This document shows positions 10,235 to 19,679 of a stretch of DNA of 64,000 bases, in pieces; position 1 is the first letter of the stretch, and every line of letters begins with the position of its first letter. Both the position numbers and the translations under genes were made by a program. Origin of the DNA: Immundisolibacter sp049322795. Its GTDB lineage: Bacteria > Pseudomonadota > Gammaproteobacteria > Immundisolibacterales > Immundisolibacteraceae. Location: assembly GCA_049322795.1 (NCBI GenBank), contig JBMOQH010000010.1:62001-126000 (forward strand), written 5' to 3'. The notes under the pieces were generated by a model, which was not told the DNA's origin, made no database searches, and saw only the letters and a program-made list of their open reading frames with translations.

Positions 10235-11169
10235 TGCGCCTGTGGCGCGGGCTGGCCGCGGGGCTGCTGCTGGCAGCAGGCGTCGCGGCGCAGGCACAGG
10301 ATGACGAGTGGAACGGCTTCGACCTCACCGGTCTTGCCGTCCCCAAGGACTCACTGATCCACGGCGGGCAGCCCCGCGACGGCATCCCGGCGCTCGACGC
10401 GCCCAAGTTCGTGCCGGGGCGCGAGGTCGGACTCGGCTTCGAGGAACGCGTGGTCGGCGTCGAGATTAACGGCGTCGCCCGCGCCTACCCGCGCAGCGTG
10501 CTCATCTGGCACGAGGTGGTCAACGACCGCATCGGCGAGCAAGCCTTCGTGCTGGTCTACAGCCCGCTCAGCGGCACCGTCGCAGGCTTCGACGCCCGTT
10601 CCGCGCAGGGCGCCGCCCAATTCGGCGTGTCCGGGCTGGTTTACAACTCCGGCACCGTGCTGTTCGACCGCGCCAGCGCCTCGCTGTGGCTGCCGCTGGA
10701 AGGCGTCGCCATCGCCGGGCCGCGCAAGGGCGAGCGCCTGCCCGGCATCGTCGCGGTGGAGACCAGCTGGGCCGACTGGCTGACCCGCCACCCGGACACC
10801 CAGCTGCTGACCTCGGACACCGGCCACCAACGCCCCTACGGCCAGGATCCCTACGCGGATTACACCAGCAACAGCGAACTGCGCTTCCCGGTGGCGGCAA
10901 CGGACAGCCGCTACCACCCCAAGGAGCCGGTGCTGGTCATCCAGGACCAGAACCATTACCGCGCCTACCCGTTCGCCGAGCTCGCCGCCCACGACGCGCC
11001 GTTCACCGACACCTTCGCCGGCAAGCGCTACCGCATCGACTTCAACTACGCCGATCAGCGCGCGCTGGTGACCGGCGCCGACGGCAAACCGGTGCCGAGT
11101 GCCACCGAGTACTGGTTCGCGTGGTTCGCCGGGCATCCGAAAGACCCCGTCTACGTCGCGCCGCGCTGA
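10234..11169 (+). CDS. DUF3179 family secreted protein
   Basis: This 311-aa protein has a signal peptide (residues 1 to about 22, ending AAQAQ) and a DUF3179 domain. Family marks are YPRSVLIWHEVVND, FGVSGLVYNSGTVLFDR and SLWLPLEG. The family's usual Cys-containing VTYCPLCGT segment reads VYSPLSGTV here, so both cysteines are replaced by serine. The function of the family is not known. Its ATG overlaps the korB stop (TGATG), so it is cotranscribed with the oxidoreductase even though it is probably exported. Confidence 0.8.
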   Translation: MRLWRGLAAGLLLAAGVAAQAQDDEWNGFDLTGLAVPKDSLIHGGQPRDGIPALDAPKFVPGREVGLGFEERVVGVEINGVARAYPRSVLIWHEVVNDRIGEQAFVLVYSPLSGTVAGFDARSAQGAAQFGVSGLVYNSGTVLFDRASASLWLPLEGVAIAGPRKGERLPGIVAVETSWADWLTRHPDTQLLTSDTGHQRPYGQDPYADYTSNSELRFPVAATDSRYHPKEPVLVIQDQNHYRAYPFAELAAHDAPFTDTFAGKRYRIDFNYADQRALVTGADGKPVPSATEYWFAWFAGHPKDPVYVAPR

Positions 11170-11240
11170 ACCGCGCCGACCGGGGGCGCGACCGGCCACA
11201 ATGGCGGGCGCATCCCGCCCATTCACCCAGGAAACCGCCC

Positions 11241-12335
11241 GTGTCCGCCCTGTTCCAACCGTTCAAGCTCAAGGACATCACGCTGCGCAACCGCATCGGC
11301 GTGCCGCCGATGTGCCAGTACTCGGCGGTCGACGGCCGTGTCACCGACTGGCACCTGCCGCACCTCGCCGGTCTGGCGCGTGGCGGCGCCGGGCTGGTGG
11401 TGGCCGAGGCCACCGCCGTGTCGCCGGAAGGCCGCATCACGCCCGGCTGCACCGGCATCTGGAATGACGAACTCGCGCAGGCCTTCGTGCCCAGCGTGCG
11501 CGCCATCAAGGCGGCCGGCGCCGTGCCGGGCATCCAGATTGCCCACGCCGGGCGCAAGGCCAGCGCCAACCGGCCATGGGAGGGCGACGATCACATTCCG
11601 GACGGCGACCCGCGCGGCTGGCAGCCGATCGCCCCGTCGGCCGTGCCCTTCGGCGCCCATCTGCCGCGCGTGCCGCAGGCCATGACGCTCGACGACATCG
11701 CCCGCGTGCGCTGGGATTTCGCCGCCGCCGCCCGCCGCGCCCGCGATGCCGGCTTCGAGTGGCTCGAACTGCACTTCGCGCACGGCTATCTGGCGCAGAG
11801 CTTTTTCTCGACCCTGTCCAACCAGCGCACCGACGCCTACGGCGGCAGCTTCGACAACCGCGCCCGCTTCCTGCTGGAAACGCTGGCCGCCGTGCGCGAG
11901 GTGTGGCCCGAGCGCCTGCCGCTGACGGCGCGCCTCGGCGTGCTCGAATTCAACGGCCACGACGAGGAACAGCTGGTCGAGTCGATCGAACTCGCCCGCC
12001 GCTTCAAGGCCGCCGGGCTCGACCTGCTGTCCGTCAGCGGGGCGTTCACCACCACCCAATCGCAGGTGCCGTGGGGGCAGCCGGCCTTCCTGGCGCCGAT
12101 CGCCGGCCGCGTGCGGCGCGAAGCGGACATCCCGGTCGCCTCGGCCTGGAACCTCGGCGACCCGCAGGTGGCCGAGCAGGTGCTGCAGGACGGCCACATG
12201 GACCTCGTGCTGATCGGCAAGGGCCATCTGGCCAACCCGCACTGGCCGTATCAGGCGGCGCGGCAACTGGGCCTCGACAAACCCGCCTGGGTGCTGCCGG
12301 CGCCCTACGCGCACTGGCTTTCGGCGGCGCGCTGA
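11241..12335 (+). CDS. Old Yellow Enzyme family NADH:flavin oxidoreductase (XenA/YqjM-like)
   Basis: This 364-aa FMN-dependent ene-reductase contains PPMCQYSA with Cys25 at the position of the redox-tuning Cys of XenA and YqjM. QIAHAGRKAS and the ELHFAHGYL substrate-binding His-x2-His region are also present, as is a C-terminal GKGHLANPHWP segment. It should reduce activated C=C bonds (enones, xenobiotics) with NAD(P)H. GTG at 11241 is the likely start, preceded by AGGA at a suitable distance; the frame is open much further upstream. It stands 71 bp after the DUF3179 gene. Confidence 0.9.
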   Translation: MSALFQPFKLKDITLRNRIGVPPMCQYSAVDGRVTDWHLPHLAGLARGGAGLVVAEATAVSPEGRITPGCTGIWNDELAQAFVPSVRAIKAAGAVPGIQIAHAGRKASANRPWEGDDHIPDGDPRGWQPIAPSAVPFGAHLPRVPQAMTLDDIARVRWDFAAAARRARDAGFEWLELHFAHGYLAQSFFSTLSNQRTDAYGGSFDNRARFLLETLAAVREVWPERLPLTARLGVLEFNGHDEEQLVESIELARRFKAAGLDLLSVSGAFTTTQSQVPWGQPAFLAPIAGRVRREADIPVASAWNLGDPQVAEQVLQDGHMDLVLIGKGHLANPHWPYQAARQLGLDKPAWVLPAPYAHWLSAAR

Positions 12336-12368
12336 CCACCGCCCGACCGCCACCGACAGCAGCGACAA

Positions 12369-12386
12369 CTGTCACAACACTGACCC
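12369..12386 (+). promoter_or_regulatory. candidate PHO box upstream of the 5'-nucleotidase
   Basis: CTGTCAC-AACA-CTGACCC matches the PhoB half-site pattern of two CTGTCAT-like heptamers separated by 4 bp. The first half-site differs at one base and the second at about three from the E. coli consensus. It lies 87 bp before the ATG of a secreted phosphatase, a sensible PhoB target. The match is by eye only. Confidence 0.45.
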
Positions 12387-12473
12387 GCCAGCGTCACGCA
12401 GCCTGCCTAGCATCCGGCCCCGCAACCAGCCCCGGGGTGCCTGCGCACCCCTTCCGCCGTTCGGGAGACCCGC

Positions 12474-14411
12474 ATGCATCCGCAAGTCGCTGCCTTCGTC
12501 CTGCTCGCCGGTTTGGCCGCTTCCAGCGCGCACGCCGACTGCACGCCGCCAATCGGCAACGTGACCTTCGGCGCTTTCGACACCGGGGTCGCCGATCGTA
12601 AGCTCGGCGCCGACTGCCAGACCCTGGACGGCCTGATCCGCGACGAGGACGCCTGGGGCAGCCAGGCCGCATTTCGCCAGCACGTCGGTGAGGTCACCCT
12701 CGCGCCGATGCAGAACGACCTGCTGTCCGGCCGCGAGCGGGCGCGACTGATCGCCAGCGTGCAGCGGTCTTCGGTCGGGACGCAGCTCGCCGTCAAGCTG
12801 ATCGCCTTCAACGACTTTCACGGCAATCTCGACGCCGCCGGGCGCAATCCGGGCGTGGCGCGTCTGGCCACCGTCATCGACGCCCTGCGGGCCGAGAACC
12901 CGCTCAACGCGGTGGTGTCGGCCGGCGATCTGATCGGCGCCAGCCCGCTGTTGTCGGCGCTGTTCCACGACGAGCCGACCATCGAGGCGATGAACCGCAT
13001 CGGGCTCGACTTCAACGCCGTCGGCAATCACGAGTTCGACGACGGCCGCGAGGAGCTGCTTCGCATGCAGCGCGGCGGCAACCATCCGACCTCCCCCAAC
13101 TCGGGCCTCGGCCTGACCGAAGACCTCCGGCACGGCCAGTTCGCCGGCGCGGACTTCGCCTTCCTTGCCGCCAACGTGATCGACACCGCGAGCGGGCAAA
13201 CGCTGCTGCCGGCCTATCGCATCAAGGAATTCCTCGGCCACAAGGTGGCCTTCATCGGCATGACGCTCGAAGCCACGCCGACCATCGTCAGCCCGTCCGG
13301 CGTCGCCGGGCTGACCTTCAAGGACGAGGCCGATACCGTCAACGCGCTGATCGGCAGCCTGCGCGAGCACGGCGTCCGCTCGGTCGTGGTGCTGATTCAC
13401 GAAGGCGGCATCAGCAGCGGCGACGCCAACGGCTGCACGGGCATCTCCGGGCCGATCGTCGACATCGTCGGGCGCCTGCATGGCGACGTGGACCTGGTGG
13501 TATCCGGCCACACCCACCGCGCCTACAACTGCCTGCTCGACAATCGCGACGGGCAGCCGGTACGGGTGACCTCGGCCGGCTCCTTCGGCGGCATGGTCAC
13601 CGACATCGACCTCACCCTCGACACGCGCACCCACGACGTGATCGCGGTGAGCGCCGAGAACCGCACCATCCCGAACAACGACACGGTGGCGCCGTCGCCG
13701 GCCCTGACGCCGCTGGTCGCCAACTACACGGCACTCGCCGAAGGCCCACGGAACCGCGTCATCGGCAAGATCACCGCCACACTCCTGCGCGCCAGCACCC
13801 CGGCGGGCGAGTCGGCGCTCGGCGATGTGATCGCCGACGCGCAACTGGCCGCCACCGACGACGCCGGGGTCGGCGGCGCGGTGATCGCCTTCATGAATCC
13901 GGGCGGCATCCGCGCCGACCTGCCGTTCAGCGCGCCCGGCAAGATCGACGGCGACGTGACCTACGGCGAGGCCTTTACCGTGCAGCCGTTCGGCAACTCG
14001 CTGGTCACCATGAGCCTCACCGGCGGGCAGGTCCACACCCTGCTCGAACAGCAGTTCACCGGCTGCACGGTCGGCTACCCGGCCGACGCGCCGCCGGCCG
14101 GCCAGCCCTTCAACCGCATCCTGCAGGTGTCGCAGGGCTTCACCTACACCTGGAAGGAAAAAGGCACGCCCTGCGACAACGTCGATCCGGCCTCGATCCG
14201 CCTGAACGGCGTGCCGCTCGACCCGAACGGCAACTACCGGGTGACCGTGAACAGCTTCATGGCCGACGGCGGCGATCAGCTCTACGTGCTGCGCGAGGGC
14301 AGCGCCCGCCTGGGCGGGGCGCAGGATCTCGATGCGCTGGAGGCGTACTTCACGGCCAATCCGGCCGGCGTGGCGCCCGGCCCGCAGGACCGCATCCTCC
14401 TGGCACCGTAG
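12474..14411 (+). CDS. secreted bifunctional metallophosphatase / 5'-nucleotidase
   Basis: This 645-aa exported protein has a signal peptide (1 to about 22, ending SSAHA). An N-terminal metallophosphatase domain follows, with the expected metal-binding blocks IAFNDFHGNL, VVSAGDLIGASP, GNHEFDDG, LIHEGG and SGHTHRAYN. A C-terminal 5'-nucleotidase domain carries MNPGGIRADLPF, YGEAFTVQPFGNSLV and a nucleotide-binding NSFMADGGDQLYVL. It probably hydrolyses extracellular nucleotides or phosphate esters to release phosphate. A candidate PHO box upstream supports this. The ATG at 12474 follows a GGGAGA ribosome-binding site. Confidence 0.92.
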   Translation: MHPQVAAFVLLAGLAASSAHADCTPPIGNVTFGAFDTGVADRKLGADCQTLDGLIRDEDAWGSQAAFRQHVGEVTLAPMQNDLLSGRERARLIASVQRSSVGTQLAVKLIAFNDFHGNLDAAGRNPGVARLATVIDALRAENPLNAVVSAGDLIGASPLLSALFHDEPTIEAMNRIGLDFNAVGNHEFDDGREELLRMQRGGNHPTSPNSGLGLTEDLRHGQFAGADFAFLAANVIDTASGQTLLPAYRIKEFLGHKVAFIGMTLEATPTIVSPSGVAGLTFKDEADTVNALIGSLREHGVRSVVVLIHEGGISSGDANGCTGISGPIVDIVGRLHGDVDLVVSGHTHRAYNCLLDNRDGQPVRVTSAGSFGGMVTDIDLTLDTRTHDVIAVSAENRTIPNNDTVAPSPALTPLVANYTALAEGPRNRVIGKITATLLRASTPAGESALGDVIADAQLAATDDAGVGGAVIAFMNPGGIRADLPFSAPGKIDGDVTYGEAFTVQPFGNSLVTMSLTGGQVHTLLEQQFTGCTVGYPADAPPAGQPFNRILQVSQGFTYTWKEKGTPCDNVDPASIRLNGVPLDPNGNYRVTVNSFMADGGDQLYVLREGSARLGGAQDLDALEAYFTANPAGVAPGPQDRILLAP

Positions 14412-14488
14412 GCAGGCTGCCGCGCGGCGGCGGTGGAGGGCCGGAGGGTCTATCATCCGGCCTACCTTCCGTGCACCTGCCCGCCCCC

Positions 14489-15493
14489 ATGATTCCGCTG
14501 AGCGTTCTGGATCTGTGCCCCGTGTTCGAGGGCGCCACCGCGGCCGACGCGCTGCGCAACTCGCTGGACCTCGCCCGCCATGCCGAGGCGCTCGGTTACC
14601 GGCGCTACTGGCTGGCCGAGCACCACGGCATGCCCGGCATCGCCAGCGCCGCCACGGCGGTGGTGATCGCGCACGTGGCCGGCGGCACCTCAACCATCCG
14701 TGTCGGAGCGGGCGGCATCATGCTGCCCAACCACTCGCCGCTGGTGATCGCCGAGCAGTTCGGGACGCTCGAGACGCTGTTCCCCGGGCGCATTGATCTC
14801 GGCCTCGGCCGCGCGCCGGGCACCGATCAGGTCACCGCGAGCGCCCTGCGGCGGGACCTGCTCACCAGCGCGGAGCGCTTTCCGCAGGACGTGGTCGAGC
14901 TGATGCGCTACCTCGGCCACCTGGACAACCCCGGCCCGGTGCAGGCGACCCCGGGCGCCGGGCTCAAGGTGCCGATCTGGATTCTCGGTTCGAGCCTGTT
15001 CGGCGCGCAGCTGGCGGCCGCGCTCGGACTGCCGTTTGCGTTCGCCTCGCACTTCGCGCCGGCGGCGCTGATGGACGCCATCGACATCTACCGCGCGCAG
15101 TTCCGTCCCTCGGCGCAGCTCGATCGGCCCTACGTGATGCCCGGTTTCAGCGTGTACGCCGCGGACACGGACGCCGAGGGCGAGCTGCTCGCCAGCTCCA
15201 TGCAGCAGGCGTTCATCGCACTGCGCACCGGGCGGCCGGGCAAGCTCGCGCCGCCGGTGCCGGGCTATCTGGACCAGCTGCCGCCGCCCGCCCGCGCCAT
15301 GCTGGAGGAGTCCATGTCCTGTGCGGCGATCGGCTCGCCGCAAACCGTGCGCCGGCAGCTCGCGGCGTTCATCGCGCGCACCGGCGCCGACGAGCTGATG
15401 ATCGCCAGCCAGATTTACGACCACGCGGCACGCAAGCACAGCTACGCCATCGCCGCCGAAGCCATGCGGCAGATCGCCGCCGCGCCGGCCTGA
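14489..15493 (+). CDS. LLM-class flavin-dependent oxidoreductase (luciferase-like, YhbW type)
   Basis: This luciferase-like monooxygenase of 334 aa (from ATG 14489) probably uses FMNH2. It has the LAEHHGMPGIAS block, GGIMLPNHSPLVIAEQFG-type sequence, and GRIDLGLGRAPGTD, all typical of the MsnO8/YhbW group. An upstream in-frame GTG at 14471 would add six residues. I prefer the ATG because homologues start close to the SVLDLCPV segment. Substrate unknown. Confidence 0.86.
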   Translation: MIPLSVLDLCPVFEGATAADALRNSLDLARHAEALGYRRYWLAEHHGMPGIASAATAVVIAHVAGGTSTIRVGAGGIMLPNHSPLVIAEQFGTLETLFPGRIDLGLGRAPGTDQVTASALRRDLLTSAERFPQDVVELMRYLGHLDNPGPVQATPGAGLKVPIWILGSSLFGAQLAAALGLPFAFASHFAPAALMDAIDIYRAQFRPSAQLDRPYVMPGFSVYAADTDAEGELLASSMQQAFIALRTGRPGKLAPPVPGYLDQLPPPARAMLEESMSCAAIGSPQTVRRQLAAFIARTGADELMIASQIYDHAARKHSYAIAAEAMRQIAAAPA

Positions 15494-15628
15494 AGCCGCG
15501 CCGCGGTTGTCCGCGCAGAAGGGCGACACCTACAATCCAACCGTTCGGTCGGCGGCCATGGCCGCCGCCGCCCGCACATCCCGCCGCTATTCCGCAACTC
15601 AGCAACAAATCACGCGAGGAGAACCCGT

Positions 15629-16657
15629 ATGAGCAAGGGGGTCGTTTTTGTTTCCACGGACTGGATTTCGGACGTGCTGGCCGACGCGCTCGGCAAGCTC
15701 GACTGCGAAATCATCCGCGGCCCGGCGGCCACCGGCCCCGGCTTCACCGTGTACAACCCAGCCGACTACGAGCGGCTGTTCGGGCGCACCGACGTGATCG
15801 TGGCGAGCCCCATCACCAAGATCGACCGCTCCATCATGCAGGCGGCGCCGCGCCTGCGCGCCATCATGTCGCCGGTGATCGGCGTCGAGAGCATCGACGT
15901 CGACGCCGCCACGGATCTGGGCATTCTGGTCGGCCACGGCGCCACGCCGGAGAATTTCCTTGGCATGTCCGAGGCCTCGGTGCTGTTCATCGCGGCGCTC
16001 GCCATGCAGATGCCGTTCAAGCAGCGCCTGCTGGCCGAGAACGCACCCCGTCCGCGCGATCTCACCGCGCGCAGCGTGCGCGGGCGCACCATCGGCCTGG
16101 TCGGCATGGGCCGAATCGCGCGCGGCGTGGTCGATCGTCTGCAGGGCTGGGAGACCGAGATCCTCTACTTCGACCCCTACGTGCCGCAGGACAAGGCGCC
16201 GGCGGGCGCCAGGAAGGTGGAGCTCGACGAGCTGCTCAAGCGCTCGGACTTCGTCAGCCTGCACGTGACGGTGACCAACGAGACGCGCGCCATGATCGGC
16301 GAACGCGAGCTGCGCCTGATGAAGCCGACCGCGTACCTGGTGAACACCGCCCGCGGCGCGGCGCTCGACGAGGCGGCCGTGTACAAGGTGCTCAAGGAAG
16401 GCGTGATCGCCGGCGCGGCGCTCGATGCCTTCGTCGAGGAGCCGTTGCCGATGTCGAGCCCGCTGCGCGAGTTCGTGGGTTCGGACAACGTCATCCTGAC
16501 GCCGCACATCATCGGCCACACCTACGACGTGATGGCATCGCTGCCGGTGGCGGCGCTCGAAAACGTCGGCCGCGTGCTGCGCGGCGAGCCGCCGCTGTAC
16601 ACCAAGAACCCCGAAGCGCTAGACAAGTGGAAGGCGCGTGTGGCCACGATCGGCTGA
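15629..16657 (+). CDS. D-2-hydroxyacid dehydrogenase family protein
   Basis: This 342-aa NAD(P)-dependent dehydrogenase has a Rossmann fold marked by GLVGMGRIARGV. The catalytic set is visible: Arg in VNTARGAALDE, Glu in ALDAFVEEPLP and His in LTPHIIGHT. This is the 3-phosphoglycerate/2-hydroxyacid dehydrogenase superfamily. A strong ribosome-binding site (CGAGGAGAA) precedes the ATG, and a strong terminator follows the stop. It is therefore a single-gene unit. The substrate is not evident; there is no C-terminal ACT domain, so it is not a standard SerA. Confidence 0.88.
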   Translation: MSKGVVFVSTDWISDVLADALGKLDCEIIRGPAATGPGFTVYNPADYERLFGRTDVIVASPITKIDRSIMQAAPRLRAIMSPVIGVESIDVDAATDLGILVGHGATPENFLGMSEASVLFIAALAMQMPFKQRLLAENAPRPRDLTARSVRGRTIGLVGMGRIARGVVDRLQGWETEILYFDPYVPQDKAPAGARKVELDELLKRSDFVSLHVTVTNETRAMIGERELRLMKPTAYLVNTARGAALDEAAVYKVLKEGVIAGAALDAFVEEPLPMSSPLREFVGSDNVILTPHIIGHTYDVMASLPVAALENVGRVLRGEPPLYTKNPEALDKWKARVATIG

Positions 16658-16675
16658 TCGCCGGCCAGCGCTGCC

Positions 16676-16717
16676 GAAAAGCCCTCGGCCATCCCGGCCG
16701 GGGGCTTTTTCGTTTTT
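16676..16717 (+). terminator. rho-independent terminator after the 2-hydroxyacid dehydrogenase
   Basis: An inverted repeat, AAAAGCCCTCGGCC / GGCCGGGGGCTTTTT, surrounds a 5-nt loop ATCCC and is followed by a second T-run. It starts about 20 nt past the stop at 16657. Confidence 0.9.
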
Positions 16718-16748
16718 GGAGGCGCCGGTTCTGACACACTCGCGGCCC

Positions 16749-17672
16749 ATGCCTGCCCACCTCACCGTGCATTTCGCGGGCGCCCCGGCGGCGACGCTGG
16801 CGGCGCTGACGGATCTTTCGCCCACGCCGACCGGTGCCGCGGACGGCGACGTTCAAGCCTGCGAGCTGTTCGGCCTGCATGGCGCCGGACTACCACTCGC
16901 CGCCATCACGTTCACGCACGATTTCGGCGCCCCGCCGGCCGGCTGGTGCGCCCGCCTCGATCCGGTGTGCCTGATGCCCTCGGCCGCCACGCTGCGCCTG
17001 CTCGACCTCGCCGCCTCGCCGCTAGCCGAGGCCGACGCGCGCGAACTCTTTGCACAGGTCGGCAGCGCCGGCGTGATCCCGGACGTGCAGTGGCGCTTCG
17101 GCGCGCCGCTGCGCTGGTACGTGCTGCGCGCCGATGCCCCCGACCTCGAAACCGTGGCCCCGGACGCCCTGCCCGGTGGCGATGTGGCGGCCGGGCACCC
17201 CCGCGGCGCCGACGCCCGGCGCTGGCAAGGCTGGCTCAACGAGCTGCACATGCTGCTGTTCGATGCCGCGCCGAACCTCGCCCGCGAGGCGCGCGACCTG
17301 CCGCCCGCCAACGGGCTGTGGCTGTGGGGCGGCGGCACGGCGCCGATCCTCTCGCCCGCGCCCTTCGTCGCCGTGTGGACGGACGAGCCGGTCATCGGCG
17401 GCCTGGCGCGCCTCGCCGGGCTCACGCCCGCACCCAAGCCGCAAACGCCCGACTGGCTGCACGATCTCCCCGACGGCCACAGCCTGCTCGGCCTTGGCGC
17501 AAGCGCGGCGCATCCGGACCACGCGGCGCCGTGGCTGGACGCGCTGCAGGCTGCGCTGGACCGCGGCCGGCTGCAGTCGGTAACGCTGCTGGCCGGTGGC
17601 GGGATGTTTCGCATGCGCCGACGCGGCCTGCTGGCCCGGCTGCGTCAGCGCGTGCGTCCCTCGCCGACGTGA
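16749..17672 (+). CDS. RpfE-type conserved protein (COG4255-like), upstream of recJ
   Basis: This 307-aa soluble protein resembles the conserved protein called RpfE next to recJ in Xanthomonas. Visible marks are DPVCLMPSAATLRLLD in the N-terminal third and ANGLWLWGGGTAP in the centre. A distant relation to cofactor-independent phosphoglycerate mutases has been noted in annotations of the family, but the catalytic serine and metal ligands are not evident here. The function is unknown. The GTGA overlap with recJ keeps the two translationally coupled, as in xanthomonads. The ATG at 16749 was chosen because the upstream frame runs back into the terminator. Confidence 0.75.
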   Translation: MPAHLTVHFAGAPAATLAALTDLSPTPTGAADGDVQACELFGLHGAGLPLAAITFTHDFGAPPAGWCARLDPVCLMPSAATLRLLDLAASPLAEADARELFAQVGSAGVIPDVQWRFGAPLRWYVLRADAPDLETVAPDALPGGDVAAGHPRGADARRWQGWLNELHMLLFDAAPNLAREARDLPPANGLWLWGGGTAPILSPAPFVAVWTDEPVIGGLARLAGLTPAPKPQTPDWLHDLPDGHSLLGLGASAAHPDHAAPWLDALQAALDRGRLQSVTLLAGGGMFRMRRRGLLARLRQRVRPSPT

Positions 17673-19390
17673 TCCTCGGCCGGCCCATCCGCCGCCGCCC
17701 GGCGCCGGACGCGGCGCTCGTGGCAGCGCTTCAGGCGCGCCTCGGCTGCCCGGTACTGGCGCGCGTTTACGCCGCACGCGGCGTCGCCACCGACCAGATC
17801 GACTACACCGTCGGGCGCCTGCTGCCACCGGACGCGCTGACGGGCATCGCCGCCGCGGCCGAACTCACGGCGGCGGTGCTCGCCGACGGCGGCCGGCTGC
17901 TGGTGGTGGCCGATTACGACGCCGACGGCGCCACCGGCTGCGCGCTCGCCGTGCGCGGCCTGCGCGCGCTCGGCGCGGCGGCGGTCGACTATCTGGTGCC
18001 GAGCCGCTTCACCACCGGCTACGGCCTGTCCGCCGAAGTGGCCACGGCCGCCCTCGCCCGCCGGCCGGATCTGGTGCTGACGGTCGACAACGGCATCACC
18101 GCCTTCGACGGCGTTGCCCACCTGCACGCGGCGGGCGTACCCGTCATCGTCACCGACCATCACCTGCCGGGCGATCAGCTGCCGGCGGCCGACGCCATCG
18201 TCAACCCGCGCCTGCCGGGCGACGCCTTCCCGAGCAAGCACCTGGCGGGCGTCGGGGTGATGTTCTACCTGCTGCTGGCGCTTCGCGCGCGGCTGCGGGC
18301 TGCCGGCTGGTTCGGCGCCACGCGGCCGGAGCCGAACCTCGCCCAGCTGCTGGATCTGGTGGCGCTCGGCACGGTGGCGGACGTGGTGCCGCTCGACTAC
18401 AACAACCGCCTGCTGGTGGCGCAGGGTCTCGCCCGGCTCGCGGCCGGCGGCGGCCAGCCCGGCGTGCGGGCGCTGCTCGGTCTCGCAACGGGACGGGCGC
18501 CGGTCACGGCCGGCGATCTCGCCTTTCGCGCCGGGCCGCGCCTGAACGCCGCGGGGCGCATGGACGACATGGGCCTTGGCATCGAGTGCCTGCTGTGCGA
18601 CGACCCGGCCGCCGCGGCCGACATGGCCGAGCAACTCGACGCGCTGAACCACGAGCGGCGCGCCGTGGAGGCGCAGATGCAGGCGCAGGCGACGGCGCGC
18701 CTGGACGCCCTGCCGCAGCCGCTGCCGGCGGTGCTGTGCCTGCACGAAGCGGACTGGCACCCGGGCGTGGTCGGCATCGTCGCGGCGCGGCTGCGCGAGC
18801 GCTATAGCCGCCCGGCGGTGGCATTCGCCCCGGCCGAGGACGGGCGCTGGCGCGGGTCGGCCCGCTCGCTGGCCGGGGTGCACATCCGCGATGCGCTGGC
18901 CACGGTCGCGGCGCGCCATCCGGGGCTGATCGAGAAATTCGGCGGCCACGCCATGGCGGCCGGCCTGACCGTGAGCGAAGGCGCCCTGCCGGCCTTCCCG
19001 GCGGCGTTGTGCGAGGCGGTGCTGGAACAGACCGCCGGCGCCCTGCCGCAGGACGCGCTGCTGAGCGACGGTGCCCTCGACCCCTGGCTGCTGACGCTCG
19101 AACTCGCCGAACGCCTGCACGGCGCCGGCCCCTGGGGCCAGGGCTTCGCGGCGCCCTTGTTCGACGACGAATTCGAACTGCGGGCCGTGCGGATCGTCGG
19201 CGGCGATCATCTGCGCCTGCAGCTCACCCCGATCGGCGGTGGCGCCCCGCTGACGGCCATCGCCTGGCGCGCCGCGGCGCTTGGCGAACAACTCGGCAAG
19301 CGCCTGCGGGTGGCGTATCGGCCGCAGGTCAACGACTGGCGCGGCGAGCGGCAGTTGCAGCTGCTGGTGGAAGGACTGGCGACGATCTGA
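17669..19390 (+). CDS. recJ: single-stranded-DNA-specific exonuclease RecJ
   Basis: This 573-aa 5'-3' ssDNA exonuclease acts in recombination and mismatch repair. DHH-superfamily motifs are in place: VADYDADGATGCAL (motif I), VLTVDNGITA (motif II), VTDHHLPG (motif III), GTVADVVPL (motif IV), and the DHHA1 block EKFGGHAMAAGL. An OB-like C-terminal domain follows. The start is GTG at 17669, overlapping the upstream stop. The length matches other RecJ proteins. Confidence 0.96.
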   Translation: MILGRPIRRRPAPDAALVAALQARLGCPVLARVYAARGVATDQIDYTVGRLLPPDALTGIAAAAELTAAVLADGGRLLVVADYDADGATGCALAVRGLRALGAAAVDYLVPSRFTTGYGLSAEVATAALARRPDLVLTVDNGITAFDGVAHLHAAGVPVIVTDHHLPGDQLPAADAIVNPRLPGDAFPSKHLAGVGVMFYLLLALRARLRAAGWFGATRPEPNLAQLLDLVALGTVADVVPLDYNNRLLVAQGLARLAAGGGQPGVRALLGLATGRAPVTAGDLAFRAGPRLNAAGRMDDMGLGIECLLCDDPAAAADMAEQLDALNHERRAVEAQMQAQATARLDALPQPLPAVLCLHEADWHPGVVGIVAARLRERYSRPAVAFAPAEDGRWRGSARSLAGVHIRDALATVAARHPGLIEKFGGHAMAAGLTVSEGALPAFPAALCEAVLEQTAGALPQDALLSDGALDPWLLTLELAERLHGAGPWGQGFAAPLFDDEFELRAVRIVGGDHLRLQLTPIGGGAPLTAIAWRAAALGEQLGKRLRVAYRPQVNDWRGERQLQLLVEGLATI

Positions 19391-19426
19391 GCGGCGGGGG
19401 CGCATGACGCGCGCGCCCGCGGCCGG

Positions 19427-19672
19427 TCAGTCGCCCTTCGCGACCTCGACGCGCAAACCGTCGCGGCCGGCTTCGACGGCCAGCACGCGGTGTCCGTCCG
19501 CGGCCAGGCCATCGCGCACCTGCCGGGCGGATTCCCCGGCCGCGAACAGGAAGACCACCCGCTCGCCATCGGCCAGGCGGCTCAGTGCCTGGCGGGCCAT
19601 GACGAAGTACAGCGGGCAGCCGTAGGTGGACAGGTCCACCAGCGGCACGGCGGCTTCGGCGGCGGCGCTCAT
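19427..19672 (-). CDS. TusA-like (SirA family) small protein
   Basis: This 81-aa protein has the TusA/SirA fold pattern: a beta strand, STYGCPLYFVMARQAL, then a second alpha/beta half ending RVEVAKG. The single Cys in CPLY corresponds to the sulfur-carrying Cys of the CPxP motif, but the second Pro is replaced by Tyr. A sulfur-relay role is plausible, not certain. It begins 7 nt after the stop of the SDR gene, so it is probably the last gene of the tkt-gap-pgk-SDR strand block. Confidence 0.7.
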   Translation of the reverse strand: MSAAAEAAVPLVDLSTYGCPLYFVMARQALSRLADGERVVFLFAAGESARQVRDGLAADGHRVLAVEAGRDGLRVEVAKGD

Positions 19673-19679
19673 GGCCGCC

